Source: Xanthomonas prunicola (lineage in GTDB: Bacteria > Pseudomonadota > Gammaproteobacteria > Xanthomonadales > Xanthomonadaceae). Taken from it: DNA of 64,000 nucleotides. Below the pieces are notes generated by a model, which was not told where the DNA came from, ran no database searches, and saw only the letters and a program-made list of their open reading frames with translations. Of this stretch, positions 55,560 to 64,000 are shown piece after piece; positions within the stretch are counted from its first letter, which is position 1, and the number at the start of each line of letters is the position of its first letter. The stretch lies in contig NZ_PHKV01000012.1 of NCBI RefSeq assembly GCF_002846205.1, forward strand, positions 18,125 to 82,124, in the 5' to 3' direction. The position numbers and the translations under genes were made by a program.

Positions 55560-57587
55560 TCAGGCCTCCAGCAACAACGACGGTGCGGAAACAGCGTCTT
55601 CCTCGGCGATCAGGAAGGCCGCCCCAGCGCTGGTGGAGGCCACGTAGGCCAGCACGTCCATCGTCGTCTGATAAGCCCAGATGGCGAAGCTGGTAATGAG
55701 CTCTGCAGCCACCGTCGCGCCTGCGCTCGCCGCGCCGCCCAGCACCTTGGTGAGGATGGTGACCAACGCCATCGACAGTCCCCACCACCCGGCCATACTC
55801 AGCACCAGCCGCAGCAACGGCATGAACACGCCGGCTTCGTAGACGGCCACCAGCACCGTCAACAACGCGCCGGCCGAGGCGGTCCGGTTGTTGCCGACCG
55901 TGGCAACCAGCCCGTTGATCGCGCGCATGACGCTGGGGTAGCCCTCTAGCAACCGGTAGACCCCCGGACCAAGCCTGTCGGCATTACCAATCAACGGTCC
56001 CAACCCAATCGCCAGGAAGCACCCACCGGTCAGATCCCAGATCACTTTGACCAGCGCCAGGTTCAGATCCTCGGTGGACAGGTCATTGCCGACAAACGCC
56101 TTGAGATGGTTGTCCAGTCCCACCTGGGTGGGATTGAACAGGAAGCTGAAGCAGGTCGAAAAATCGGGGCTGTAGCTCCCACTGCCCACGATCGCGTTGT
56201 TGGCGTCCACTGCCACGAACGGAGCGCCGCCGGCGATGCCCAAGTTCAAGGCGCCATTGGATTGCAGCGACGGCACCAGGTTGGCGGCGTTCTGCGCATT
56301 GCCGCCGGCATGCAGGGTGCCGTCGGCACCCAGTTGCACATAGCTGCCGTCGCTACAGCGCAACTGCACGATCGGCGAGCCGGTCGCGTTCGGAATCGAC
56401 AGGGTGAAGGTCTCCGCCGCGGCGCTGGACGCAGCGCTGGCGAGGATCTGCTGGTTCGGGCCCACCTGCCAGAAACCGCCGGCCGCGGCGCTGAGTTTGA
56501 TCTCGTCGCCAGTGGCGAAAAGCCCTGCCATCGACACGAAGTTCTGGTCGATCGCGAAGGCGGGTTCCGGCCGGGTCAGCGCGACCGCTTGTCCTTCACG
56601 CACCACGATGCTGGAGATCGCCGCCGACCCCCAGCTGTACACGGCGACGAAGGATTTGACGACATTTGGCCAGCTGTCGCCGAAGGTGGCGTTGTTGGCA
56701 GTGATGTTCAGTGCCTGGCCACTGATCAGACCGGCGACCTTTGCGGTCACATCGCTACGCCCGTAGCTGGCAGCGATGATGTTCAGTGCAGCCGGATCCA
56801 CCGGCGGCGTATAGGCGGGCATGGATGCCGTGTAGTCGATGGCGAGCGTGCCGCCCTCCTGGATGATGGTGGACTGCGGCGCGTAGTCGGCGTACTGGAA
56901 TATCACGCACAGCGTCTTCGCGTTACCGGGCCAGCCATCGCCGAACACTCCGTTGGACGCCTGCAGGCTCACGTGGCGCTGCCTGACGTTCGCCTGGAGG
57001 ATGCCGGTCACATCCTGAAGGCCCCAGAAGGCGCTGAGCACCTGCAGATGCGGACGATACTTCAAGGCGTACGGGCTTCCTTCCACCACGATGTCGATGA
57101 ATGGCACTTGCCCTGTATAGCTGGCCACCACCACCAAGGTCTTGACGTTGTTCGGCCACGTATCGGTGAAGGTCGCATTATTGGCGGTGATGTTGAGCGT
57201 CTGGTTGCTCTGGTCCACCAGGGCCTGAACCTTGGCAGTCACATCCGCCGGACCATAGCTCGCGCCCCATATGGTGAGGACGGGGCCGGTAGCGGCGATA
57301 TCGCCCACCTGCGCGTCCGCCTGCGTGAACTCAGTCCCTCCGACACTCAGCGTCGCGCCCTCCTTGACTGCCATCGTGCGCGTTGTCCCATCGTCGTAGC
57401 GGTAGACCAGCGTCAGCACCTTGGCATGATTTGGCCAGGTATCGCTGAAGGTCGCATTGTTCGCTACCACCGACAGCGTCTGCGGGGTGGCGTTGCGGTT
57501 GACGAGCGCCGCCACCTGCGCGGTGACGTCCTTCAATCCATACGTGGCGGCTACGATGTTGAGAACGCCGCTATTGGAAATGTCCAT
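55560..57587 (-). CDS. Four-repeat protein with fascin-like segment and hydrophobic C-terminus
   Basis: A 675-residue protein of unknown function, but clearly modular. Residues 8-81, 103-172, 181-251 and 267-337 are four copies of a beta-rich repeat with the pattern LNI-AASYG--DVTAKV, then LNITANNATFGDTWPN-VK and a closing REG. The repeat recalls the DUF3395-type domain of DnaJ-related proteins. Residues 343-470 (LRCSDGSYVQLGADGTLHAG, PFVAVDANNA) resemble a fascin/beta-trefoil actin-cross-linking fold. Residues 510-660 contain four or five hydrophobic helices. There is no signal peptide. AGGAAG lies 7 nt before the ATG. It lies downstream of tssB and the tssC stub on the same strand; a secreted pore-forming effector or toxin is possible but unproved. 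Confidence 0.8.
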   Translation of the reverse strand: MDISNSGVLNIVAATYGLKDVTAQVAALVNRNATPQTLSVVANNATFSDTWPNHAKVLTLVYRYDDGTTRTMAVKEGATLSVGGTEFTQADAQVGDIAATGPVLTIWGASYGPADVTAKVQALVDQSNQTLNITANNATFTDTWPNNVKTLVVVASYTGQVPFIDIVVEGSPYALKYRPHLQVLSAFWGLQDVTGILQANVRQRHVSLQASNGVFGDGWPGNAKTLCVIFQYADYAPQSTIIQEGGTLAIDYTASMPAYTPPVDPAALNIIAASYGRSDVTAKVAGLISGQALNITANNATFGDSWPNVVKSFVAVYSWGSAAISSIVVREGQAVALTRPEPAFAIDQNFVSMAGLFATGDEIKLSAAAGGFWQVGPNQQILASAASSAAAETFTLSIPNATGSPIVQLRCSDGSYVQLGADGTLHAGGNAQNAANLVPSLQSNGALNLGIAGGAPFVAVDANNAIVGSGSYSPDFSTCFSFLFNPTQVGLDNHLKAFVGNDLSTEDLNLALVKVIWDLTGGCFLAIGLGPLIGNADRLGPGVYRLLEGYPSVMRAINGLVATVGNNRTASAGALLTVLVAVYEAGVFMPLLRLVLSMAGWWGLSMALVTILTKVLGGAASAGATVAAELITSFAIWAYQTTMDVLAYVASTSAGAAFLIAEEDAVSAPSLLLEA

Positions 57588-57691
57588 GCTTTTCTTCCTG
57601 TGACGTGATGGTCGGGACCAACCGTATCGGGCCCCGGCAATCGCACCCGGCAGAACGTCTCAGTCAGCCGTTGTGGGCGGCAGTGCGCTAT

Positions 57692-57919
57692 TCAAGCAAC
57701 GTCGACGAGCAGCGATATCACCTGCAATAACCACACATGCCTGGATCTCCAGCGATGCGTCGTTGTGTCCCAGCAGTCCTGCATCGATGCTTCGCTGACA
57801 GACGCCCGGACACGGGATCGGGTCGGCTTAGAAAGTGAACCCGACCTCCTTCGGGTCGCGATTCCCTGTTCGCTTGTTTTGGTCCTGCTGCTGGCCAGTG
57901 CGGATTCGGTAGCGGACAT
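57692..57919 (-). pseudogene. tssC: Probable 5' stub of tssC
   Basis: An ATG occurs 3 nt after the tssB stop, which is the normal tssB-tssC spacing, and the first residues MSATESALASSRTKTSEQ resemble the variable N-terminus of sheath protein TssC. Beyond about residue 20 the translation turns Arg/Ser-rich and ends at 75 residues, with none of the conserved TssC core. A tssC cut after its first codons is the best explanation; the match is short, so an unrelated spacer is possible. Confidence 0.4.
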
Positions 57920-57922
57920 AGC

Positions 57923-58423
57923 TCAGGCTCCTTCAGGTTCGGACGCCGGCTTGGCGGCCGACACCAGCGACTGCAGCAATGCCCGGTCGCGAATGGCGTT
58001 GGCAATCAGCTGCTCGACGCCGGCCTTGCCGTCCATGTAGGTATCCAGGTTGGCCAGCTGCGTGCGCGCTTGCAACAGCTTGGCCAGCGGTGCGATGTTG
58101 CGCGCGATGGCGGCAGGCGAAACGTCATCCATGCTTTCGAAGGTGATGTCCACCGCCAGCTCGCCTTCGCCGGTAAGCGTGTTGGGCATCTTGAATCGCG
58201 CCCGCGGGCGCATCGACTGCAGGCGGCTATCGACGTTGTCGACATCGATCTCCAAAGCCTTGCGCTCACCCAGCGAGGGCGGCTCGCCGGCGTTGGCGCC
58301 GGACAGATCCGACATCACGAACGGAATCTGCACCTTGTTCTGCGCGCCGTAGACCTCCACGTCGTCTTCGATCTGCACGCGTGGCGCCCGATTGCGGACG
58401 ATGCACTTCTGACTGCTGGCCAT
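57923..58423 (-). CDS. tssB: Type VI secretion sheath small subunit TssB (VipA)
   Basis: A 166-residue full-length TssB. The family signatures are all present: VRNRAPRVQIEDDVEVYGAQ, LEIDVDNVDSRLQSMRPRA, MPNTLTGEGELAVDITFESM and LLQARTQLANLDTYMDGKAG. TssB pairs with TssC to form the contractile sheath of the type VI secretion system. No other tss gene is found in the window and only a putative tssC stub follows, so it is an orphan that cannot build a sheath unless TssC is encoded elsewhere. The reading frame is intact. An AraC-type regulator diverges from it. Confidence 0.92.
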   Translation of the reverse strand: MASSQKCIVRNRAPRVQIEDDVEVYGAQNKVQIPFVMSDLSGANAGEPPSLGERKALEIDVDNVDSRLQSMRPRARFKMPNTLTGEGELAVDITFESMDDVSPAAIARNIAPLAKLLQARTQLANLDTYMDGKAGVEQLIANAIRDRALLQSLVSAAKPASEPEGA

Positions 58424-58802
58424 GCCTGAGCGCCGATTGAGCTTGTCCGTTGCGCCACCGCGCGGTGCACGCGTGCTGCCTGATGGCTTGGATGTCGCCG
58501 GCCCGGCGTGGTGCCTGCAGCCTGAGCGCGACGCCGGTGCTGCGGGCTACCCCGCAACCGCCGCGCACCACGCGGACCGAAGCGGCAGACCGTGCGATGA
58601 CGCTTTCTCAGCGCTGCGGCGTGGATAGACATGCGCCCGTGGGCTTACCCGACAAATCGTCTCAATCGTCTCGGTCGTGTGGACGCATACGCGGATGCGT
58701 GATCGAGCGCCGACTTTGTGGAAGAGGCGTGATGGGTTGGCGCTGCTTTTCTCGGTTGATCAAGGGACAGGCCCCGGGGAGTGGGCCGCAGGCAGCACCC
58801 GC
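58424..58802. promoter_or_regulatory. Divergent region between tssB and the AraC-type regulator
   Basis: These 379 bp must hold the tssB and regulator promoters. No convincing core promoter or operator is visible. The regulator frame is open for 42 codons upstream of its chosen start but without recognisable domain sequence. Confidence 0.4.
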
Positions 58803-59396
58803 ATGAGCAGCACCAGTTACTACGGCGCCATCGTTCCGCAAGCGGCCTCGGCCATAAAGGCGCGTGCACCGCTGATGATCCACCTGCTGGCCTACATCGA
58901 GCAGCACATCGGTGAGGCGGAGCTGGGCACCGAGTCGTTGCAGCAGGCATTCGCGTTGTCGCGCGCATCGCTATACCGCTTATTTCAGTCGCGCGGCGGC
59001 GTGGCCAGCTATATCCGCGAACAGCGGCTGAGCATGGCACACCGCTATCTGCAGGCCTACCCGGACTGCAGTCTGACCTGGTTGCTGTACGAACTGGGTT
59101 TTGCGTCCGAGCGGCAGTTTCAACGTGCGTTTCAGCAGCGCTTCGGTATGCCGCCGATGCAGTGGCGTCGCCAGTGCCGCGCCGCGCCGCATGCGCCCAC
59201 ACCACGACGTGGTCACTACGTACCGATGTGGCGCTTCATGCGCGAACTGACCCAGAACACCCAACGCGCCGAGGCTCCGGTGCGCGCGGGGATGTTGCCG
59301 CTGCACAGCGCTCCGCTCGTGCATACCGAAGCGCTGCGTCGTCTAGGCCAGCCGCCGCGTGCGCGCGCGATTGAGCTGGAGTATGCGGATCGTTAG
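58803..59396 (+). CDS. AraC-family transcriptional regulator (HTH domain only)
   Basis: A 197-residue protein. The double helix-turn-helix of the AraC family covers about residues 22-125: LSRASLYRLFQSRGGVASYI for the first motif and LLYELGFASERQFQRAFQQR then FGMPPMQWRR for the second. There is no N-terminal sensor domain, so it may be a constitutive or truncated member; the typical family size is near 300. The start at 58803 (MSSTSYYGAIVP) is chosen because upstream residues look non-coding. It diverges from tssB and may control it. Confidence 0.82.
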   Translation: MSSTSYYGAIVPQAASAIKARAPLMIHLLAYIEQHIGEAELGTESLQQAFALSRASLYRLFQSRGGVASYIREQRLSMAHRYLQAYPDCSLTWLLYELGFASERQFQRAFQQRFGMPPMQWRRQCRAAPHAPTPRRGHYVPMWRFMRELTQNTQRAEAPVRAGMLPLHSAPLVHTEALRRLGQPPRARAIELEYADR

Positions 59397-59563
59397 TCAC
59401 TGGGTTTTACGCCCGACGCTAGCCCGCGGCGATGGGCGCGCAATGTCTGCACCGCGTCGTTGTCGGTGCAGGGTCGTGATGAGCGCAGGCCCTAAGACAG
59501 ACGCTGCGCCGTAGCGGTCAGCCAACAGTGCGCAATGATGTCGCGGCGGTGCGGTGCCGCGAA

Positions 59564-60010
59564 TCAGCGAATCACCAGCACCGGAATCGAGCTATGGGTC
59601 AGCACTTCCACTGTCTGGCTGCCGAGCAGCATGCGCTGCATGCCGCGGCGGCCGTGCGATGTCATGATGATGAGATCGCTCTTGCACTCCTTGGCGGCCT
59701 GCACGATGCCCTCGGCGGCGAAGCGATCCAGCACATGCCGTGACGTGGCCTTGATGTTGGCGGCGGCGGCCAGTTCCAGTGCCGGACGCAGGATCTTTTC
59801 GGCGGCCGCTTCGCGCTCGGTGCGGTATTCCGGGCTTGCCTCGTAGCCGACACTCCAGCCCATTGCGTCGTACATGCCCATCGCCCATGGCTCGGACACG
59901 GTGACGATATCCACCTTCGCGCCGGTCGCCTTGGCCAGTTCCAGGCCTTGAAACAAGCCGCGATGCGACAGCTCGGATGCATCGATGGCAATCAGGATTC
60001 GTTTGTACAT
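59564..60010 (-). CDS. Universal stress protein (UspA family)
   Basis: A 148-residue single-domain Usp. The opening MYKRILIAIDASELSHRGL holds the ATP-contacting Asp, and the C-terminal TSHGRRGMQRMLLGSQTVEV is the glycine-rich nucleotide-binding loop of the ATP-binding subclass. These proteins are induced by starvation and stress and act in the cytoplasm. GGAGG lies 6-7 nt before the ATG at 60010, which decides against the longer frame. It is a single-gene unit. Confidence 0.92.
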   Translation of the reverse strand: MYKRILIAIDASELSHRGLFQGLELAKATGAKVDIVTVSEPWAMGMYDAMGWSVGYEASPEYRTEREAAAEKILRPALELAAAANIKATSRHVLDRFAAEGIVQAAKECKSDLIIMTSHGRRGMQRMLLGSQTVEVLTHSSIPVLVIR

Positions 60011-60272
60011 GATGACCTCCCACATAGACCGGCAGCCTCGCCGGCGAGTTGAGATTGACAGCACTCAGCAACGCAGACCTTGATACAAATCAATCTTGCA
60101 CGTGACGGACTGTCGCGATTGAAGCGGCTCATCTGGTTTGGCGAGCGACCATCACCCTGGTGCCGGTAACGCGTTCAAAACTGCACTGTTCGCGCGGCAG
60201 CTGCATCGCGCACCGGCCGCGTCCGTCTGACAGCTGCACGCCCGTTTTCATAGCTGCTCTTGTTCGTTGCTT

Positions 60273-60854
60273 TCAATCGGTGGGCACATCATCGGCAGCG
60301 TGCCGGGGTGCGCGCACGCGCGCCGGGTTGCCCACTGCGGTCGCTCCGGCCGGCACATCGCGCGTAACGACCGCACCAGCACCGATCACCGCATCGTCGC
60401 CGATGCTGACGCCCGGCAGGATGATCGCCCCACCACCAATCCACACATTGCGCCCAACGCGGATCGGCCGACCAAACTCCAGCCCGCTGGCACGTCCGGC
60501 CGCATCGCGCGGATGGTCGGCAGCATAAAACTGCACCGCAGGGCCCACCTGCGTGCCATCGCCGATGTCTACCTGACAGATATCCAGAATCACGCAATTG
60601 AAGTTGAGGAACACGTCCGCGCCCAGACGGATGTTGTAGCCATAATCGCAATGAAACGGCGGCCGGATCACCGCACCCGCCCCCACCTCGGCGAGCCGCT
60701 CGACCAGCAATGCATGCCGCTGCGCGGATGGCTGCGCGCTGGTCGCGTTGTAGCGTGTCATCCACTCCGCAGCCGCCGCCTGATCGGCCTGCAGTTGCGC
60801 ATCGGCAGCGTTGTAGAGTTCGCCTGCCAGCATTTTCTGTTTTTCTGTCTGCAT
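60273..60854 (-). CDS. Maltose/galactoside O-acetyltransferase-type LbH acetyltransferase
   Basis: A 193-residue left-handed beta-helix enzyme. The Mac domain MLAGELYNAADAQL opens it, then hexapeptide repeats follow (FHCDYGYNIRLGADVFLNFN, VDIGDGTQVGPAV), and the acetyl-CoA end is IGGGAIILPGVSIGDDAVIG then GAGAVVTRDVPAG. The active-site His is in FYAADHPRD. It acetylates sugars. The start at 60854 (MQTEKQKMLAGE) follows the family N-terminus, although the frame extends 14 codons upstream. Confidence 0.9.
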   Translation of the reverse strand: MQTEKQKMLAGELYNAADAQLQADQAAAAEWMTRYNATSAQPSAQRHALLVERLAEVGAGAVIRPPFHCDYGYNIRLGADVFLNFNCVILDICQVDIGDGTQVGPAVQFYAADHPRDAAGRASGLEFGRPIRVGRNVWIGGGAIILPGVSIGDDAVIGAGAVVTRDVPAGATAVGNPARVRAPRHAADDVPTD

Positions 60855-61171
60855 GCGGTCGTGCCCATTTGCAGTGAAGTTGTGCAAGGGTGGCATGAAT
60901 GGAGTACCGCGCGCATCGAGCGATGCACCAATGGCCCCGATTGCCGGCTCAACGCGGCTTACAGAACGTCACGATCGGGCGATGCGTTGAAGCGACTGGC
61001 GCGCTCACCACCGACGTGGAAACGGCCAATGCGGATTTCGAGCATCGGCCGCAGCCGCGTGGCCGCTGCCTCGCCCTTGCATTGCTTGCCGCATGCGTTG
61101 CAATGCCGCCATGCGCGCATCGATATTCCTGACCGTGCCCTTCCAGCACGACCACATTCAAGGATGACGTC
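60855..61171. other. 317-bp intergenic region
   Basis: No gene, repeat or clear signal is seen apart from the extension of the acetyltransferase frame. It contains the promoter of the frameshifted secreted gene at 61172, if it is still active. Confidence 0.4.
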
Positions 61172-61533
61172 ATGACACGATTTGTAGCCGCCTGCGTTGC
61201 GTTGCTGCTGGGTGCATGCTTCAGCACACCTGCTCACGCAACTTCCTCACTTTCGTTCGAAGGCGGCGGATACTCGATGACCTTCGAAGTCGGCAGCGAC
61301 CGTCGTCCCGTCATCGCAGCATTCATTTCTACGCGCCCGGCGACGGCAAGGGCGTGTCATTGTGGGGCAATTTCCAGGTCAAGACCTTCGATACCAAGCG
61401 CAGAATCCTCCGCCTGATTGACACAGGAGAGGACAAGCGCGTGCCGGCCTTTACCCTGGTCGTGCTCGCAACCAAGTCGACACTTACCGTGAACGGCAAG
61501 CAGATCAACTCAACCTTCAGTTGGGAAATGTAG
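61172..61533 (+). pseudogene. Frameshifted small secreted protein gene
   Basis: The first frame encodes a signal peptide (MTRFVAACVALLLGACFSTP, then AHA) and SSLSFEGGGYSMTFEVGSDR. The protein-like sequence then moves to another frame near 61320, where FYAPGDGKGVSLWGNFQVKT and VPAFTLVVLATKSTLTVNGK continue to a TAG at 61531. Joined, the parts make a plausible protein of about 120 residues. A single-base error or a real indel would both explain this. The family is not recognised. Confidence 0.6.
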
Positions 61534-61701
61534 GCACGCGACGGCAGCAAGACAGGTGGCCCATCTGCCGGAGCAGTCGCGCAGTCCCGCTCGACGCGGG
61601 ACATACACCAGTGCTCGGCTCCTTTCGCCGCACGCACGTTGCAGTCGCGTGCCGTCTTCGCCTCCTGAGGTCAACGCAATCGCAGGCGAATGAACTCCTG
61701 A

Positions 61702-63888
61702 CTACACCACGGTCAGATTCGCGTAGGCCATCACCAGCCACTTGGCGCCCACTTCGTCGAACTGTACCTGCACGCGGGCGTGCGCCCCAGCGCCTTCGTA
61801 ATCGACCACCACGCCGCCGCCGAAGGTGGGGTGTTCGACGTTGGCGCCGAGCTTGATTGGTGCCGCTTCCACCACGCCATGCACCGGCCCGCCACGTGCC
61901 GCGCCCAGCGAGGCAGTACGCGAGACCTGTACCTTCGGGCGCACTTCGTGCAACAGATCGCGCGGGATTTCGCGCAAAAAGCGCGAGGGTACGTTGTAGT
62001 TGTCCTGACCGTGGATGCGGCGCGATTCGGCGTAGCACAGCACCAGCTTCTGCCGCGCGCGGGTGATGCCCACGTATGCCAGGCGACGCTCTTCTTCCAG
62101 CCGCCCGCTCTCTTCCAACGAGCGCGCGCTCGGGAACAAGCCATCTTCCAGACCGACCAGGAACACGATCGGAAATTCCAGGCCCTTGGCCGAATGCAGC
62201 GTCATCAACTGCACGCCTTCTTCGCCGGCCTGCGCCTGGCCTTCGCCGGCTTCCAGCGAGGCATAGGCCAGGAAGGCGACCAGCTCGGTCATGCCTTGGC
62301 TGTCTTCGTCGTCGGGGCGCGTGAAGCGCGAGGCGACCGACACCAGTTCGTCCAGGTTCTCGGTACGCGATTCCGAATCCAGCCCGCCGCGGCTTTCCTT
62401 GGCCCAATGCTCGCGCAGACCCGAGCGCATCAGCACGTGATCGATGCGTTCGGCCAGTTCCATCTCGCCGGTTTCGGCATGCAGTTGGCCGATCAGGCTG
62501 AGGAAGGTGGCCAGGGCGTTGCGTGCGCGTGCGGCCAGCGTGTTCTGCTGCGTGCACAGCATCGCCGCTTCCCACAACGACAGCGCACTGGCGCGTGCCA
62601 ACCGGCGCACTTCGTCCAGCGTGCGGTCGCCGATGCCGCGCGTGGGCGTGTTGACCGCGCGTTCGAACGCGGCGTCGTCGCTGCGGTTGGTGAGCAGGCG
62701 CAGGTACGCCAGCGCGTCCTTGATTTCGGCGCGTTCGAAGAAGCGCATGCCGCCATACACGCGGTACGGCAACTGCTCGGAAATCAGCGCTTCTTCCAGC
62801 GCGCGCGATTGCGCGTTGCTGCGGTAGAGCACCGCCACTTCGCCATAGCTGCCGCCGTCGCGCACCCACTGCCGTGCACGCTCGACTACGTAGCGCGCTT
62901 CGTCGACCTCGTTGTAGGCCGCATACAGGTCGATCGGATCGCCGTCGCCGGAATCGGTCCACAGCTGCTTGCCGATCCGGTCCGGGTTATGCGCGATGAC
63001 CGCATTGGCCGCGCCCAGGATATTGGCGCTGGAGCGGTAGTTCTGCTCCAGCCGCACGGTCTGCGCGCCGGGGAAATCCTTCAGGAAGCGCTGGACGTTC
63101 TCGACCTTGGCGCCGCGCCAGCCGTAGATGGCCTGGTCGTCGTCGCCGACCACGAACACGTGGCCGGTCTCGCCGGCCAGCACGCGCACGAAGGCGTACT
63201 GGATGGCGTTGGTGTCCTGGAATTCGTCGACCAGGATCTCGCGGAAGCGCGCACGGTAATGCGCCAGCAAGGCCGGGGTGTCGCGCAGCAGTTCGTGCGC
63301 GCGCAGCAGCAGCTCGGCGAAATCCAGCAGCCCGGAGCGGTCGCAGCGTTCCTGGTAGGCCGCGTACACCTGCCGGCGCACCTCGGTCCAGTCGTCGTTG
63401 GGCTCGGGCTGGATGTGCTGCGGACGCCGGCCTTCGTCCTTCTGCTCGTTGATCCACCAGCTCATCTGCTTGGGCGGATACTTGCTCTCGTCCAGCTCCA
63501 GCGCCTGCACCACGCGCTTGACCAGCCGCAGCTGGTCGTCGCTGTCCATGACCTGGAAGCCTTCCGGCAACCGCGCATCCTGCCAATGCAGACGCAACAG
63601 GCGATGGGCCAGCCCGTGGAAGGTACCGATCCACATCCCGCGGCTGCCGTTACGCAGCTGCAGGTCGGTGCGGTGACGCATTTCACCGGCGGCCTTGTTG
63701 GTGAAGGTCACCGCAAAGATGCCGTGGTTGGGCACGCCCTGGACTTCGTTGAGCCAGGCGATGCGATGGATCAGCACGCGCGTCTTGCCGGAGCCGGCGC
63801 CGGCCAGCACGAGGTAATGCCCCGGCGGCGCGGAAACGGCCTCGCGCTGGGCGGGGTTTAAATGATCGAGCAAATGAGAGACATCCAC
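61702..63888 (-). CDS. uvrD: DNA helicase II
   Basis: A 728-residue superfamily 1 helicase, full length. Motif I is AGAGSGKTR (29-37), II is LVDEFQDT, III is GDDDQAIYGWRGA, IV YRSNAQSR, V TLHSAKGLEFPIVF and VI YVGITRARQ. The C-terminal extension with VEHPTFGGGVVVDYEG is the UvrD tail that contacts RNA polymerase and repair partners, which distinguishes it from Rep. It unwinds DNA 3'-5' in mismatch and nucleotide-excision repair. It lies alone at the right end of the window. Confidence 0.93.
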   Translation of the reverse strand: MDVSHLLDHLNPAQREAVSAPPGHYLVLAGAGSGKTRVLIHRIAWLNEVQGVPNHGIFAVTFTNKAAGEMRHRTDLQLRNGSRGMWIGTFHGLAHRLLRLHWQDARLPEGFQVMDSDDQLRLVKRVVQALELDESKYPPKQMSWWINEQKDEGRRPQHIQPEPNDDWTEVRRQVYAAYQERCDRSGLLDFAELLLRAHELLRDTPALLAHYRARFREILVDEFQDTNAIQYAFVRVLAGETGHVFVVGDDDQAIYGWRGAKVENVQRFLKDFPGAQTVRLEQNYRSSANILGAANAVIAHNPDRIGKQLWTDSGDGDPIDLYAAYNEVDEARYVVERARQWVRDGGSYGEVAVLYRSNAQSRALEEALISEQLPYRVYGGMRFFERAEIKDALAYLRLLTNRSDDAAFERAVNTPTRGIGDRTLDEVRRLARASALSLWEAAMLCTQQNTLAARARNALATFLSLIGQLHAETGEMELAERIDHVLMRSGLREHWAKESRGGLDSESRTENLDELVSVASRFTRPDDEDSQGMTELVAFLAYASLEAGEGQAQAGEEGVQLMTLHSAKGLEFPIVFLVGLEDGLFPSARSLEESGRLEEERRLAYVGITRARQKLVLCYAESRRIHGQDNYNVPSRFLREIPRDLLHEVRPKVQVSRTASLGAARGGPVHGVVEAAPIKLGANVEHPTFGGGVVVDYEGAGAHARVQVQFDEVGAKWLVMAYANLTVV

Positions 63889-63974
63889 CGGCGCATTTTA
63901 CCGGTTGTGGCGTCGCTGCGGCTGAGATTGCGATGAAGCGGTTGGGATTGCTGCCCCCATCCACCCTGCAGGCA

Positions 63975-63998
63975 CCTTCCCCCGCAGGCGGGGGAAGG
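63975..63998. repeat. GC-rich hairpin repeat at the window end
   Basis: CCTTCCCCCGC and GCGGGGGAAGG form a perfect 11-bp inverted repeat around AG. It is upstream of uvrD on the minus strand. Such C-rich hairpins are frequent between Xanthomonas genes; its role is unknown. Confidence 0.6.
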
Positions 63999-64000
63999 CA

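Noticed and set aside
61780..63861. 693-codon plus-strand open frame
   Set aside because: Antisense to uvrD, whose seven helicase motifs are intact.

Overview
The window is high-G+C, densely packed gammaproteobacterial chromosome. A complete xanthomonadin (brominated aryl-polyene pigment) locus, with a XanB2-type chorismatase, a 3-hydroxybenzoate AMP-ligase, a type II polyketide set and two flavin halogenase-like proteins, points to Xanthomonas. An sX13-like small RNA beside polA, a dipeptidyl-peptidase IV and a FecI/FecR/TonB-receptor unit fit that assignment. No rRNA, tRNA, CRISPR array or intact insertion sequence was seen.

Layout. 1-5257: start of a GH15 glycosidase, then a minus-strand operon of YcgL protein, a large membrane-anchored ankyrin protein and a small phosphatase-like protein. 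5449-22373: xanthomonadin locus. Plus-strand genes (two ketosynthase-like proteins, glycosyltransferase, halogenase-like flavoprotein) are followed by an AT-richer secreted hypothetical and a palindromic repeat. A nine-gene minus-strand block follows (ACP, membrane protein, acyltransferases, two hotdog proteins, LolA-like carrier, MMPL exporter, ketoreductase). Then come a divergent halogenase-like gene with xanB2, and xanA2. 22970-28192: DPP-IV peptidase, two hypotheticals and hemF. 28618-34634: an unrecognised metabolic operon (HAD phosphatase, class III aminotransferase, FemAB-like acyltransferase, arginase-like protein) facing a hydrolase with two overlapping half-size DMT transporters. 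34730-40581: two-component system, sX13-like RNA, polA and a DUF2782 lipoprotein.

41130-52183 is regulatory and scavenging: an ECF sigma factor overlapping a Ser/Thr kinase, then a FecI/FecR/TonB-receptor system followed by a secreted histidine acid phosphatase and a secreted phosphoesterase fused to a jacalin-like lectin. The receptor and two secreted phosphoesterases suggest uptake of a phospho-compound.

52771-61533 is a mosaic: an oxidoreductase, a probable TetR remnant beside an 11-bp-arm palindrome, a secreted hypothetical, the second copy of the dispersed repeat, and a 675-residue repeat protein with a hydrophobic C-terminus. That protein lies downstream of an intact type VI secretion sheath gene (tssB) whose partner tssC seems reduced to a stub. 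An AraC regulator, a universal stress protein, a maltose acetyltransferase and a frameshifted secreted gene follow. The window closes with uvrD.

The most unusual parts are the orphan tssB with the repeat/membrane protein, the 28.6-34.6 kb metabolic operon, and the receptor/phosphoesterase unit.
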